A program made the position numbers and the translations under genes. From Actinoplanes sichuanensis (lineage in GTDB: Bacteria > Actinomycetota > Actinomycetes > Mycobacteriales > Micromonosporaceae), in contig NZ_AP028461.1 of NCBI RefSeq assembly GCF_033097365.1, forward strand, positions 1-64,000: DNA of 64,000 bases, written 5' to 3'. The number at the start of each line of letters is the position of its first letter. The stretch's first letter is position 1. This document shows, piece by piece, positions 53,584-62,249 of this stretch. The notes under the pieces were generated by a model. The model ran no database searches, was not told the origin of the DNA, and was given only the letters and a program-made list of their open reading frames with translations.

Positions 53584-54126
53584 ATGACAACATCCACGGC
53601 ACCCCGCGACCGCATGCCACTCGCCTCATTGTCACCGTCCCCACGACTGCGGCTGGAACCCACCGGCTCGAGTCGTACCCTGCTGGACGGCGGCTGGTGG
53701 CCGCGTTCGACCGACCCCGTCACCGAACTGCCCGGCCTCGTGCTGGCCATCGACACCCTCCGTGGACCCGTCACCCGGCTGATCCTCAGCGCCGACGGCT
53801 GGGACACCCACCCTGTGCGTCTGGCTGTTGCCGGCCGCATCCTGCGCCTGGGCTACTTCACCAGCCAGCCTCTCAGGCTGCTCACCGCAATCTGCGCCAA
53901 CCGTTCGCGCGTTGACCTGTTGGTCGTCCCCCCAGACACCACGGCCGCCGCAGCGGGCGCCGCGATGATCGTCGCTGCCACCGCCACCAACCTCATTCGC
54001 GCCCAGCACATCCCCCTGACACTCAGCGCATCACCGGTCGCCGCAGCCGAGGATGCGTGGGAAGACGAGGGCGGCCATCTGGCCGGTAGCAGACTCGCAT
54101 CGCTGCGCCGTCAGGCGATCCGATGA
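53584..54126 (+). CDS. DUF5994-family protein
   Basis: 180 residues, full length for the family. SPRLRLEPTGSSRTLLDGGWW, DPVTELPGLVLAIDTLRGPV, RLILSADGWDTHPVRLAVAG, GYFTSQPLRLLTAICANRSR and VDLLVVPPDTTAAAAGAAMI form the conserved core. The acidic tail EDAWEDEGGHLAG resembles that of the paralogue at 51280. The stop overlaps the start of the Acg-like gene by 4 bp. Function unknown; its clustering with dormancy-type genes is informative. Confidence 0.8.
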   Translation: MTTSTAPRDRMPLASLSPSPRLRLEPTGSSRTLLDGGWWPRSTDPVTELPGLVLAIDTLRGPVTRLILSADGWDTHPVRLAVAGRILRLGYFTSQPLRLLTAICANRSRVDLLVVPPDTTAAAAGAAMIVAATATNLIRAQHIPLTLSASPVAAAEDAWEDEGGHLAGSRLASLRRQAIR

Positions 54127-54897
54127 CCGCGGCCACGCGGCACCCGATACGTCCGGCCAGCCCGAGAGCCCTGCACCACGCCCGTCTCACTCTGGCCGCC
54201 CAGGGCTGGCGGGTGACCGTCCACCGCCGCCCCCGCCCCCGCCCCCGCATCACCCACCAGGTGGCGCACCTGAGCATCGACGGACCCGCCCCCGTGAGCG
54301 CCGGCACCGCCAGACTGGCGCGGGCCATCCGGCAGCGACACACCGACATGAGCCCCGTCACCGGCAGCCCGCTCGGGCCGCTGGATCTGCGGACCCTCAG
54401 CCGGGCATTCACCTCACACGACATCAGCGTGCACATCCTGCGCCCGGATGAAGTCCTCACGCTCACGCTAGCGGCCGCCCACGCGCAGCACATCGAAGCA
54501 ACAGAGGCGCAATGGCACGAACAACTGGCGCTGTGGACCGGCGCCGGCCGCATCCTGGGCACCGTCGGCCGTCTGCGGCTACCCACCCGGCCCGGAGACC
54601 ACGACCGGGCGGCGACCTTCGTCGTGCTACACGGCGGGGGTGATCAAGACATCGAATGGCTGCACGCCGGCGAAGCGCTCTCCACCGGCTGGGTGGTCGC
54701 CACCCAGCCGGGCATGTCGGTCCTACCGTTCAGCGCACCGATCGAGAACACCCAGGCACGCGAAGCCCTGCGCCGTGCCCGACCTCGACCATCCGTACCT
54801 GATGATGCGTCTGGGCAGGCATATGTCCGCAGCCGGCGCGGCACACTCCACGCGGCTGAATACCGCCGAGATCTTCAGGGCACCACACCCCCTATGA
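54123..54897 (+). pseudogene. Acg-family nitroreductase-like protein, frameshifted
   Basis: First frame: LHHARLTLAAQGWRVTVHRR, DISVHILRPDEVLTLTLAAA, TFVVLHGGGDQDIEWLHAGE and VVATQPGMSVLPFSAPIENT. Near 54770 the frame must shift (one extra or two missing bases) to VPDLDHPYLMMRLGRHMSAA. The second copy of the Acg-like family in the window (see 47239-47953), broken in the same manner near the same protein position. Overlaps the DUF5994 stop. Confidence 0.7.
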
Positions 54898-54928
54898 GGC
54901 TGGGCCTGTCCCCTCTACCGGTGGCCTT

Positions 54929-56195
54929 ATGCTGCGGAGCGTGACCGACAGTGTGACCGGCGATACGGATTTGAGTGACGTACTGCTCCAGGTGGAGAAG
55001 GCCGCTCCGGTCGAGGCTGTCGAGGCGGTGACCCGCCGTATCGGCATCGAGGTCGGCGCGTTGTGGGTGTCCTTCCTGATCGCGGACATGAGCGGCCGCG
55101 CTCTGGTCCGGCTCTCGCACGTGCCGTTCGGTGCCGTGTCCGACGGCCGTCAGCAGGACCAGGACGTCGCGATGGTGCTGCCGTTCGACGCCGGTCCCCG
55201 AGAGCAGGCGCTGCGCAGCCAGCGCGTGCTGGTCGACGAAGGTGACGGCCGGTTCGTGATGAGGGCGCCGGTCACTCAGCGCGGCGAAGTCATCGGCCTG
55301 CTCGAGCTCGCCCTGCCCGCCGCACCCACCGAAGCGGTCGTACGTGCGGTGGCGCGGGTCGCGCACACCCTGGCGTTCGTGGTGATCGCCAATCGCCGCC
55401 ACACCGACCTGTTCGAGTGGGGGCAGCGCACCACCCCGTTCACCCTCGCCGCGGATCCAGCGGCGGCTGCTGCCCGCGTCGTTCGTCTGCGAGGCAGACT
55501 CGTTCACCCTGGCCGCGTGGCTGGAGCCCGCGGCCAGCATCGGCGGGGACACCTTCGACTACAGCGTCGCCCGTGACCAGTTGCATCTGAGCATCACCGA
55601 CGCGGTCGGCCACGGCGTGCAGAGTGCGCTCACCGCGACGCTGTGCGTGGGCAGCCTCCGCAATACCCGTCGCGCCGGCGGCAGCCTTCTCGAGCAGGCG
55701 GATGCCGCGAACCTGGCACTGCTCGACAATGCGCCGGGCGGGCCGACGTTCGCCACCGGCATGCTCGGCCGCCTCGACCTGCGTACCGGCATCCTCGCCG
55801 TGGTCAACGCCGGTCATCCCCCGCCGCTGCTGGTCCGCGGCGCGGCTGCCGGGTCCGTGCAGCTTCCGGCCAATCGGCCCTTCGGAGTGCTACGACATCG
55901 CCCCTACGAGCTGACACAGCTCGCGCTGCAGCCCGGGGATCGGCTCGTGATGGTCACCGACGGCATGCTCGAACGCGGCGCGGCAGCCGTCGACTTGTCC
56001 GCCCGCGTTCAGGACCTGAGCGCACTGCACCCGCGGGAAGTCGTCCGAGTCCTCGCCGACCTCGTCCTCGACGTCGCCGGCCCTACCTTGCCCGATGATG
56101 CCTGCCTGCTGATCCTCGACTGGCACGGCAACCACGGCGACACCCGCGACACGGCTGCCGGCGCCGAACCCGCCCGCGCGAGCACACCGTTCTGA
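54929..56195 (+). pseudogene. GAF-SpoIIE (PP2C) serine phosphatase, frameshifted
   Basis: About 420 residues when joined. The first part is a GAF-like sensor domain (VGALWVSFLIADMSGRALVR, RFVMRAPVTQRGEVIGLLEL). At about 55451-55454 the frame changes to IQRRLLPASFVCEADSFTLA, then the PP2C motifs ASIGGDTFDYS (Asp), SITDAVGHGVQSALTATL, GMLGRLDLRTGILAVVNAGH and VTDGMLERGAA; DDACLLILD ends it. RsbU/SpoIIE phosphatases activate anti-anti-sigma factors. If the indel is real, the phosphatase is split. Confidence 0.8.
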
Positions 56196-56572
56196 ACAGT
56201 CGGGCCGGGCCCGATAGAAAGGTGGGTGTGCCGGCAGTGCCCGTTCGTAGGCCGGTGCGATGCCCTCACTCGCGTCCTGGCTCCACGCCCGGGAATCTCG
56301 CAAGGTAGGACCGTGGAGCTCCGCCGTCGAGGCGGTGGTGTATGCGGTCGAGGTTGTCGGGGCTTGTGATCGGCGGCAGCGCGCTTCTCCTCAGCGCTGC
56401 GATGGCCCTTCTCCGGTGGTTCACCCTACCCGGCACTCATCGCCCAGCATGGTGACGCAAGGTCGAAATGCCTTCCACTGAGCCCCGGCAACGTGATGCT
56501 CGACATCGGCTGCCTCGTCGCTTTCGCACTCGCTTCCGACCTTTACGGGTACTAGTTATAGGTTGAGGCAGA
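56196..56572. other. Intergenic region, 377 bp
   Basis: No supported gene between the SpoIIE phosphatase and the ATPase remnant. Confidence 0.4.
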
Positions 56573-56737
56573 TCAGCGTGCCAAGGCGCCATCGGGCATC
56601 GTCATGGTGTGGACCGCGTCGCAGACGCGTTCCACGATGGCGAGTCCGCGACCGCCGACGGACTCGGCCGACGGCATCGCCCGCTCGAACTCTCGCGGGC
56701 CACCGTATTGCAACCCCTCATCGCAGACACCAGCCTG
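56573..56737 (-). pseudogene. RsbW-like HATPase C-terminal remnant
   Basis: The minus strand reads DEGLQYGGPREFERAMPSAE, then SVGGRGLAIVERVCDAVHTM and a stop at 56573-56575. GGRGLAIVERVCDAV is the G2 box of RsbW-type anti-sigma ATPases. The N box and G1 box are missing upstream. A fragment of a regulator that would partner the SpoIIE phosphatase. Confidence 0.5.
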
Positions 56738-56971
56738 CCTGCCCCATCGGACCGAACTGACTGGAACAGCATCTACACCATCACATTCGGGTACTGCAAC
56801 GACTCAATGATCCCCGCGGTTTGGTACCCGGGCCCCGCCGCAATCAGCGAGGGGGTCGAGGATGCCTCCGACGACGAGGAGTAAGAACAAACGCTGATGC
56901 GATCGTCGAGGACGCTGCGGGGACCGAGGTGGTCGGCTCGACAACGTCGGTCGACGACGAGGGCGCAGTCG

Positions 56972-57280
56972 ATGCCGGTGCTGAAGGAGTGCCGGACTTT
57001 CGCCGCCCTGTTTCCCGTCTGTCACTGCGGGGCGGACGACTGCGACGATTGCTCCGGCTTTCAGATGACACCCCGGTCGGCGGCGATCCTATGGGCAGTC
57101 GCAAACCTGCACGCCGATTTCGCCTACGACGACGTCCAGCACTTCGGTGATACTCCGGTGTCGGAGAAGGATGACGGGTGGGCGGCCTTCGCCGACTACC
57201 CACGGATCACCTGGGGCCAGCACGCGGTGTGGCGGCGTCAGGCCGCCCGTGCCCTCGACGACCTTGCTACGGACCTCTGA
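56972..57280 (+). CDS. Conserved hypothetical protein
   Basis: 102 residues. FPVCHCGADDCDDCSGF holds four Cys, a likely metal-binding turn; FQMTPRSAAILWAVANLHAD, FAYDDVQHFGDTPV and YPRITWGQHAVWRRQAARAL look like a helical conserved actinobacterial protein. The true start is unclear; the frame stays open upstream to 56897. Function unknown. Confidence 0.55.
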   Translation: MPVLKECRTFAALFPVCHCGADDCDDCSGFQMTPRSAAILWAVANLHADFAYDDVQHFGDTPVSEKDDGWAAFADYPRITWGQHAVWRRQAARALDDLATDL

Positions 57281-57281
57281 C

Positions 57282-57593
57282 CGGTTCAACCAGCTCGCCG
57301 TCGCCGCGAAGGTCAGGCCGCTGGCCCCGCATCAGATTCGGCACATGCTCGCGTCGAATCTGCTCGACACCGGCTACGGCATCCACGAGGTCGCCGAAAG
57401 GCTCGGCCATGACCCGGCCACACTGATGCGCTACTACGCAAAGGTCAGCGCATCCCGGCGCCGGCAAGCCGGCGACCGGCTCGCCGAACTGGTCGCACCG
57501 ATCGAGTGTCCGAACAACAGCATTGACTCCAGTGCGGTTCCATCCTCGGCGCCTGCCGAGGATGCACGTGCTGAAGACAAGGAGGCGTCGTGA
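57282..57593 (+). pseudogene. Integrase C-terminal remnant
   Basis: LAPHQIRHMLASNLLDTGYG (catalytic H-x-x-R), EVAERLGHDPATLMRYYAKV (second His and Tyr nucleophile). This is the last 70 residues of a tyrosine recombinase with a tail. No catalytic N-terminal part exists upstream. It lies 360 bp left of the right copy of the tRNA-like repeat, where the integrase of an integrated element is expected. Confidence 0.75.
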
Positions 57594-57602
57594 GGCTGAC
57601 CG

Positions 57603-57785
57603 GTGGTGTTCAAATGGCGATACGCCATTTCGGAATGCGGGCTTGATTTGTATTTCGTCTTTGGTTGGCGGCGGGGGAGGGATGCGCTTCTCGTTTCCGA
57701 GTCAAGGGGGCAGGTCGATGTTGGGGTTAGCATGCCGCTCGTTGGTCCGGATCGGCCCATCGAGGCTTCTGCAAAGCGCCGGTAA
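57603..57785 (+). CDS. Possible small protein
   Basis: 60 residues from a GTG: VFKWRYAISECGLDLYFVFG, then WRRGRDALLVSESRGQVDVG. No domain recognised. It lies between the integrase remnant and the attachment repeat. Low support. Confidence 0.3.
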   Translation: MVFKWRYAISECGLDLYFVFGWRRGRDALLVSESRGQVDVGVSMPLVGPDRPIEASAKRR

Positions 57786-57954
57786 ACGCCCGCGAGAAGG
57801 CTTCTGAGGGAATCGACGTCACAAAAGTGCTGTTAGGGAGCCCGGGAGGTGGATCTTCGAGGGGTGGTTGGTGGCGACACCTTAACTCGCCCCTGGTTTG
57901 CTTATCGGTGACCTGGGAAAACGTTATCGAGCACGTCGCTGGGTCTTTCAGGTG

Positions 57955-57997
57955 CTGGGGGTCAAGGGGTCGCAGGTTCAAATCCTGTCAGCCCGAC
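57955..57997 (+). repeat. Right copy of 43-bp direct repeat, tRNA-Pro 3' half (putative att)
   Basis: Identical to 33707-33749 over 43 bp, then diverges on both sides. Again no 5' tRNA half is found upstream. The 24.2 kb between the copies would be one integrated unit. Confidence 0.8.
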
Positions 57998-58015
57998 AAG
58001 GCATGAGCCGAGGTC

Positions 58016-58050
58016 AGAAGGTCGGTCCGAATCAACGGACCGGCCTTCTT
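58016..58050 (+). terminator. Terminator after right tRNA-like repeat
   Basis: AGAAGGTCGGTCCG (58016-58029) pairs with CGGACCGGCCTTCT (58036-58049) with one G-T pair, loop 6 nt, followed by T. Placed like the terminator after the left repeat but different in sequence, so this may be the original chromosomal tRNA terminator. Confidence 0.7.
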
Positions 58051-58085
58051 CGTATGTTGGTGACCACTGGGCCAGTGAGGTGATC

Positions 58086-58928
58086 TCAGAGAGCTTCGGG
58101 TAGGTATCGGTATTCGAAGTGCGTGAGGTGGAGTGCGGCCGCGACGACGTCGCCGATTCTTGTCGGGCTGATGGTGCTGTGCCGCAGCGTTCTCCAGCGG
58201 CCGGTCAGCAGTGCGAAGCCACGTTCGCCCTGCCGGCGCAGGCCACGCAGTAGCCGGTTCACGGTGCGGTTGGCGACGGCGAGGGGTTTACCGTCGGAGG
58301 GTTGCCGGGTCGGAGCTTTGATGCCGTGACCTGCGCCTTTGTAGCCGGCGTCAGCCAACGCGGGCAGGTCGAGCTCGGCGGCCGCCCAGTTCAGGGCGGC
58401 GGTGACGCCGAGTTCCCGAGCGCAACTCAGGTCGTGCAGATGGCCTGGCAAAGCGTCGGCCGTCCAGATCGGAAGGCCGTCCGGGCGCATGACCGCCTGA
58501 ATGTTCGCGCCGAAGTCGCGGTGCTTGCCCGAGTACCAGGCGTCGATCGTCTTGCCTTTGACGCTCGTGGTGGTCTCGGCCAGCCGGTCGCAGTCGAACA
58601 GTTTCCCGTCCAGGATCACGAACGCCCAGCCGTCGTCGGCGGCGCGGCGCAGGGCGTCGTGTAGGTCGGGTCGCTGGGCGGCCAGGACCGCGATGCCCTC
58701 GGCGATGTAGCGGTACGCGGTCGCCCGGGAGATCCCGAACCCGGCACCGAGTAGGGCGGTGTCCTCGGCCTTTCGGAACCAGGCCAGGACCATCAACGCC
58801 TGGTAGTGGCAGGTCAAGGCCCTTGTCCGGCGGCGTGTGCCGAGAAGGCGGCGCTGCGTGGCCAGCAGCCGCGCGAGGTGACGCACGAGTTCCCTGGGCA
58901 CGTCGAGCCTGGCAAGATAAGCGATCAC
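58086..58928 (-). CDS. IS5-family (DDE_Tnp_4) transposase
   Basis: 280 residues. N-terminal HTH (FGISRATAYRYIAEGIAVLA), then catalytic D107 (FVILDGKLFD), D193 (LADAGYKG) and a Glu near 236 (GERGFALLTGRWRT). Frame and catalytic residues are intact. Clear terminal inverted repeats were not resolved by eye. Sits directly right of the attachment repeat and its terminator. Confidence 0.9.
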   Translation of the reverse strand: MIAYLARLDVPRELVRHLARLLATQRRLLGTRRRTRALTCHYQALMVLAWFRKAEDTALLGAGFGISRATAYRYIAEGIAVLAAQRPDLHDALRRAADDGWAFVILDGKLFDCDRLAETTTSVKGKTIDAWYSGKHRDFGANIQAVMRPDGLPIWTADALPGHLHDLSCARELGVTAALNWAAAELDLPALADAGYKGAGHGIKAPTRQPSDGKPLAVANRTVNRLLRGLRRQGERGFALLTGRWRTLRHSTISPTRIGDVVAAALHLTHFEYRYLPEAL

Positions 58929-59278
58929 GTGGAGCCCTCTCGAAGACCTGTCTCTGTCGCAAGAACATGTCTATCGATGGCTCCACGCCTATATCCAGCA
59001 CCGCCTGTTCTGCCCGGTATGCCCGTGTCGATCAGGCCGTGCCCATTCCCCTTGCTGAGATCACCGTCAGTGTCGCAGGATTGTTGCGGATTGCTCGCCA
59101 ACCCGACGGTACAGATCTGCACGTTCCGCTGTAGTAGAGCGGTGTCCTTGCTCCGGGAGAGTTCGAGCGCCGCCGGCGACTGCGTCCGTACGGTGGCCTC
59201 AGATCCGGGAGGACGTACCCCTGGAGGTCGTCGTCGAGTGCAGCGGCGCGGGACTGTGGCGCCCGCGCCGCTGTCACC
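58929..59278. other. Intergenic region, 350 bp
   Basis: No supported gene between the transposase and the secreted EEP protein. Contains the right end of the IS and presumably the terminator of the EEP gene. Confidence 0.4.
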
Positions 59279-62074
59279 TCAGGCCGCGGGTACGACCACC
59301 GGATAGGTCAGCTCGGCCGAGGCGTTGCCGGCCTGGTCGACGGCGGTCACCCGCAGCACGTGCGAACCGGGGGAGACGCCGGTGAGCGGGACCACGCCCC
59401 GCCCCTGGCGCGAGTCGACCCAGCCGGCGTCGCCGGTCACCGGGCCGTCGATCCGGTATCGGTAGTGGTCCACGCCGGCCTCGTCGTACGACCGGACGAT
59501 GACCGTGGCCGACGGTGCCGGAGCTGCGCCCGCCGGATAGCGGGTCACGCCGCCGGTGGTCCACAGTGCGTAGATCGAGCCGGTCGCATCATCGCGGACC
59601 ACGTCGGTGGACCCGGCCCAGGTGCCGGCCGGCACGTGCGGTACCGGTGCGGCGTACCGTCCGGGCTCGGTCTCGGCCGCGGCCGTGGCAGCCCCGTCAG
59701 CCGTCCGAAGGATCACGGCCCGCCGGCCGTCGACCCGGTCGACGTAGACACCGAGCACGCCGGTCGCACCCGCCGCACGGACCGTGACCGGGTCGCCGGC
59801 CACCAGTCCGGCACTCACCGGATAGCCTCGGACGGCGCCGTCGGCGCAGCGGACCACCAGGTCGTCGCGGTCGTCGCCGACAACATCGCCCGCCGCGACC
59901 TCGGCCAGGTCCGAGCCCGGGCACCAACCGGCGACCGGTGCGGTCACCGTGGTACCGGGCGTGGCCGCAGAGTCGCCGGCCGCGAACGGTGTCGCCACCA
60001 CTGCGACGCGCCCGCTGCCCTGCCGGATGACGACGTCGTCACGTGTGTCGCCGACCAGATTCGCCACGGCCAGATCCCGTACGCCGTCCCATCTCATATA
60101 ACTGGCCTGGCCCGCCGCATCGTGCGCCTGCACGCCGGTGATCGAGCCACTGCTCCATCGGCGTAGTTCGGTCGACGATCCGGGGGAGGCGAAGGCGCCG
60201 ACCACGAAGTGCGTGACGTCGGACCAGCCGAACCGGGCCGGTGCCAGCGGAGTCTGCTCGGCGACCGCATCGGCGCGCAGGTCAAAGCGGTGCAGCCGGC
60301 CGTCGTCGCTGGGAATGCCCGCGTTGTCGTCGGCTGGCCGGCGTCGGCTGCGGACGATCAGGTCGTCACGTCCGTCCCCGTCGAAGTCGCCGAGGACAGT
60401 GCCGGCGATCGGGTTCCGACCATCCGACAGGGCGCTGTGCAGGTGCTGCCAGGCCGCGCCGGTGAAGCCGGATGCGCTGCCGGCGAAGGCGTACAGGCTG
60501 CCGCTGTTGAGCCGCAGGAACAGGTCGTCGTGGCCGTCGGTGGTCCCGCGCCCCGGTCCGTACGCGTCACCGAGTGCAATGTGCCGGGTGTCCGAGAGGG
60601 CGTCCGCGGGCAGCAGCTCCCTGGTCGGGCCGACCGTCGTACCGTTGACCTTGAAAGCTCCCAGGGAACCGTTCGCACGTCGGATCACCACCGAGTCGCG
60701 CTTGTCGGACAGGTCGCCGTCCACGTCACCGGCGATCATCTCGGCGACGCCGTCGAGGCTCCACACCGGCAGGACCGACCGGCTTCCGCCGATGCCCTCC
60801 GCCGTGCCGTCGTAGATGAAGAGGCTGTTGCGGCTCCACCGGACGGCGAGGTCGTCCCAACCGTCGCCGGTGAAGTCGCCGGCCGCGATGTCGGTGGCGT
60901 CGATCCAGCCGCCGTCCCGGGAGCTGCGGATCACTCTCGGGGTGTCCAGAGTGCCGTCGGCCCGCCCGGGATAAAGGTCCACCGCCCCGTTCCACCAGCG
61001 GACGATCAGATCGTCGATCCGGTCCGCGGTGAACCGGCCGGAGACCATGTCGACGGCGCCGATCCAGGTCGCTGCGTCCGGTTCCCGCTGCACGGCAGCG
61101 GTGTCGACCACCGGTGTGGCCGGTGCGGTGGTGTCGGTGGCCCAGGTCGCCTCGCCCCGCAGGATCCGGTGGTCGGGCCGGCTCAGGCCCGGCGCCACGG
61201 TGTCGCCGCCGACCCAGCGGACCTGGCCGGCGGAGCCGAACATGTAGTCGAACTTGCGCGGTGGCTGTCCGGTGCCGGCCTCCGTGGTCGGCTCCCCGCT
61301 GCGGCAGGCGGCACGGTGCCGGCAGGACGACGTGAAGTAGCCCTGGTCGGCGTCGTCCACCTCGCGGAAGGCGCCGGTGCCGGCCGCCCCACCGTAGAGC
61401 GGATCGAGCAGCGGGTCCGTCGCGTCCGCGTTGAAGTCGCCCGCGAGGATCACCGGTCGCCCGTTCGCCAGGGTGTGCATCCGGGTCACGGCCTCCGGGA
61501 TGCCGTGGTCGAGCAGGTTGGAGTTCAGGTGGACCGTGCAGAACAGTGCGTCCCGCTGGTCGACGTTCGCGCCCGCGCAGAGCAGGCTGTCCCGGCCCGC
61601 GTCCGCCGCCGAACTGGTCCGGCTCTGGTCCCAGAGCGGCGTGAACCGCATCGGGTCGTACGCGGTTAGCGCCGTCGCCCGCACGAAGATCGCGATGCCG
61701 AAGTCCTGGTTGCCGGTCACCCCCGGTACCAGCCACTTGCCGCACCCGTAGTGGTTCGTTCGCCCCGGCCACCACGCCACTCGGTATCCGGGCAGCCGGT
61801 TCTTCAGCAGCTGCCGTTGCCCGTCGCACACCTCCTGGAAGGTCGCGACGTCGGTGTCCCAGGAGGTCACCTGACCGGCGATCCGGTCAGCCCAGTCGTT
61901 CGCCGCCTCCTCCGGCCGGCAGCCGTCGATGTAACCGCCGCAGAGGTTGAAGTCCAGTACCCGTACCACGCCCTGCGGTGCCACCGCGGCAGCCGCCGGT
62001 GGTGCCGCGGGTCCAGCCATGATCGGTACCGTCAACGCCGCGACGAGCGATATTCGTTTCCACATAGCGCGCAA
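59279..62074 (-). CDS. Secreted EEP-domain protein with FG-GAP repeats
   Basis: 931 residues. Signal peptide at about 1-30 (ISLVAALTVPIMAGPAAPPA). Endonuclease/exonuclease/phosphatase domain at about 38-310: VLDFNLCGG, TFQEVCDGQ (catalytic Glu), PVILAGDFNADATDP (Asp-x-Asn) and LSRPDHRIL (final His). Then FG-GAP/VCBS-type repeats (FTGDGWDDLAVRW, DGDGRDDLIVRS, GDTRDDVVIRQ, GDDRDDLVVRC) and an Ig-like end. Extracellular nuclease or phosphodiesterase. Divergent from the ALF-repeat gene. Confidence 0.9.
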   Translation of the reverse strand: MRAMWKRISLVAALTVPIMAGPAAPPAAAAVAPQGVVRVLDFNLCGGYIDGCRPEEAANDWADRIAGQVTSWDTDVATFQEVCDGQRQLLKNRLPGYRVAWWPGRTNHYGCGKWLVPGVTGNQDFGIAIFVRATALTAYDPMRFTPLWDQSRTSSAADAGRDSLLCAGANVDQRDALFCTVHLNSNLLDHGIPEAVTRMHTLANGRPVILAGDFNADATDPLLDPLYGGAAGTGAFREVDDADQGYFTSSCRHRAACRSGEPTTEAGTGQPPRKFDYMFGSAGQVRWVGGDTVAPGLSRPDHRILRGEATWATDTTAPATPVVDTAAVQREPDAATWIGAVDMVSGRFTADRIDDLIVRWWNGAVDLYPGRADGTLDTPRVIRSSRDGGWIDATDIAAGDFTGDGWDDLAVRWSRNSLFIYDGTAEGIGGSRSVLPVWSLDGVAEMIAGDVDGDLSDKRDSVVIRRANGSLGAFKVNGTTVGPTRELLPADALSDTRHIALGDAYGPGRGTTDGHDDLFLRLNSGSLYAFAGSASGFTGAAWQHLHSALSDGRNPIAGTVLGDFDGDGRDDLIVRSRRRPADDNAGIPSDDGRLHRFDLRADAVAEQTPLAPARFGWSDVTHFVVGAFASPGSSTELRRWSSGSITGVQAHDAAGQASYMRWDGVRDLAVANLVGDTRDDVVIRQGSGRVAVVATPFAAGDSAATPGTTVTAPVAGWCPGSDLAEVAAGDVVGDDRDDLVVRCADGAVRGYPVSAGLVAGDPVTVRAAGATGVLGVYVDRVDGRRAVILRTADGAATAAAETEPGRYAAPVPHVPAGTWAGSTDVVRDDATGSIYALWTTGGVTRYPAGAAPAPSATVIVRSYDEAGVDHYRYRIDGPVTGDAGWVDSRQGRGVVPLTGVSPGSHVLRVTAVDQAGNASAELTYPVVVPAA

Positions 62075-62249
62075 TTGATTCCCCCGTGAGTAACCGTCAA
62101 CGAAATGCTGATCATCGATACCGTACCGGGGAGTTCGGACGGGGTTGCTCTGCCGTTGCGGGCAGACATCGACGGTTCTGGTTGTCTAATGTGCCCGGTG
62201 TCAACGCGCGATCGGATCGCGCGACGGGGACTCGGACACGGGGTGACTC

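Noticed and set aside
54220..54250. CCCCCG-type low-complexity run
   Set aside because: Encodes Arg-Pro repeats inside the Acg-like gene; ordinary for this GC content.
60209..61669. 486-residue plus-strand frame
   Set aside because: Antisense of the secreted EEP-FG-GAP gene; Val/Arg-rich with no domain.
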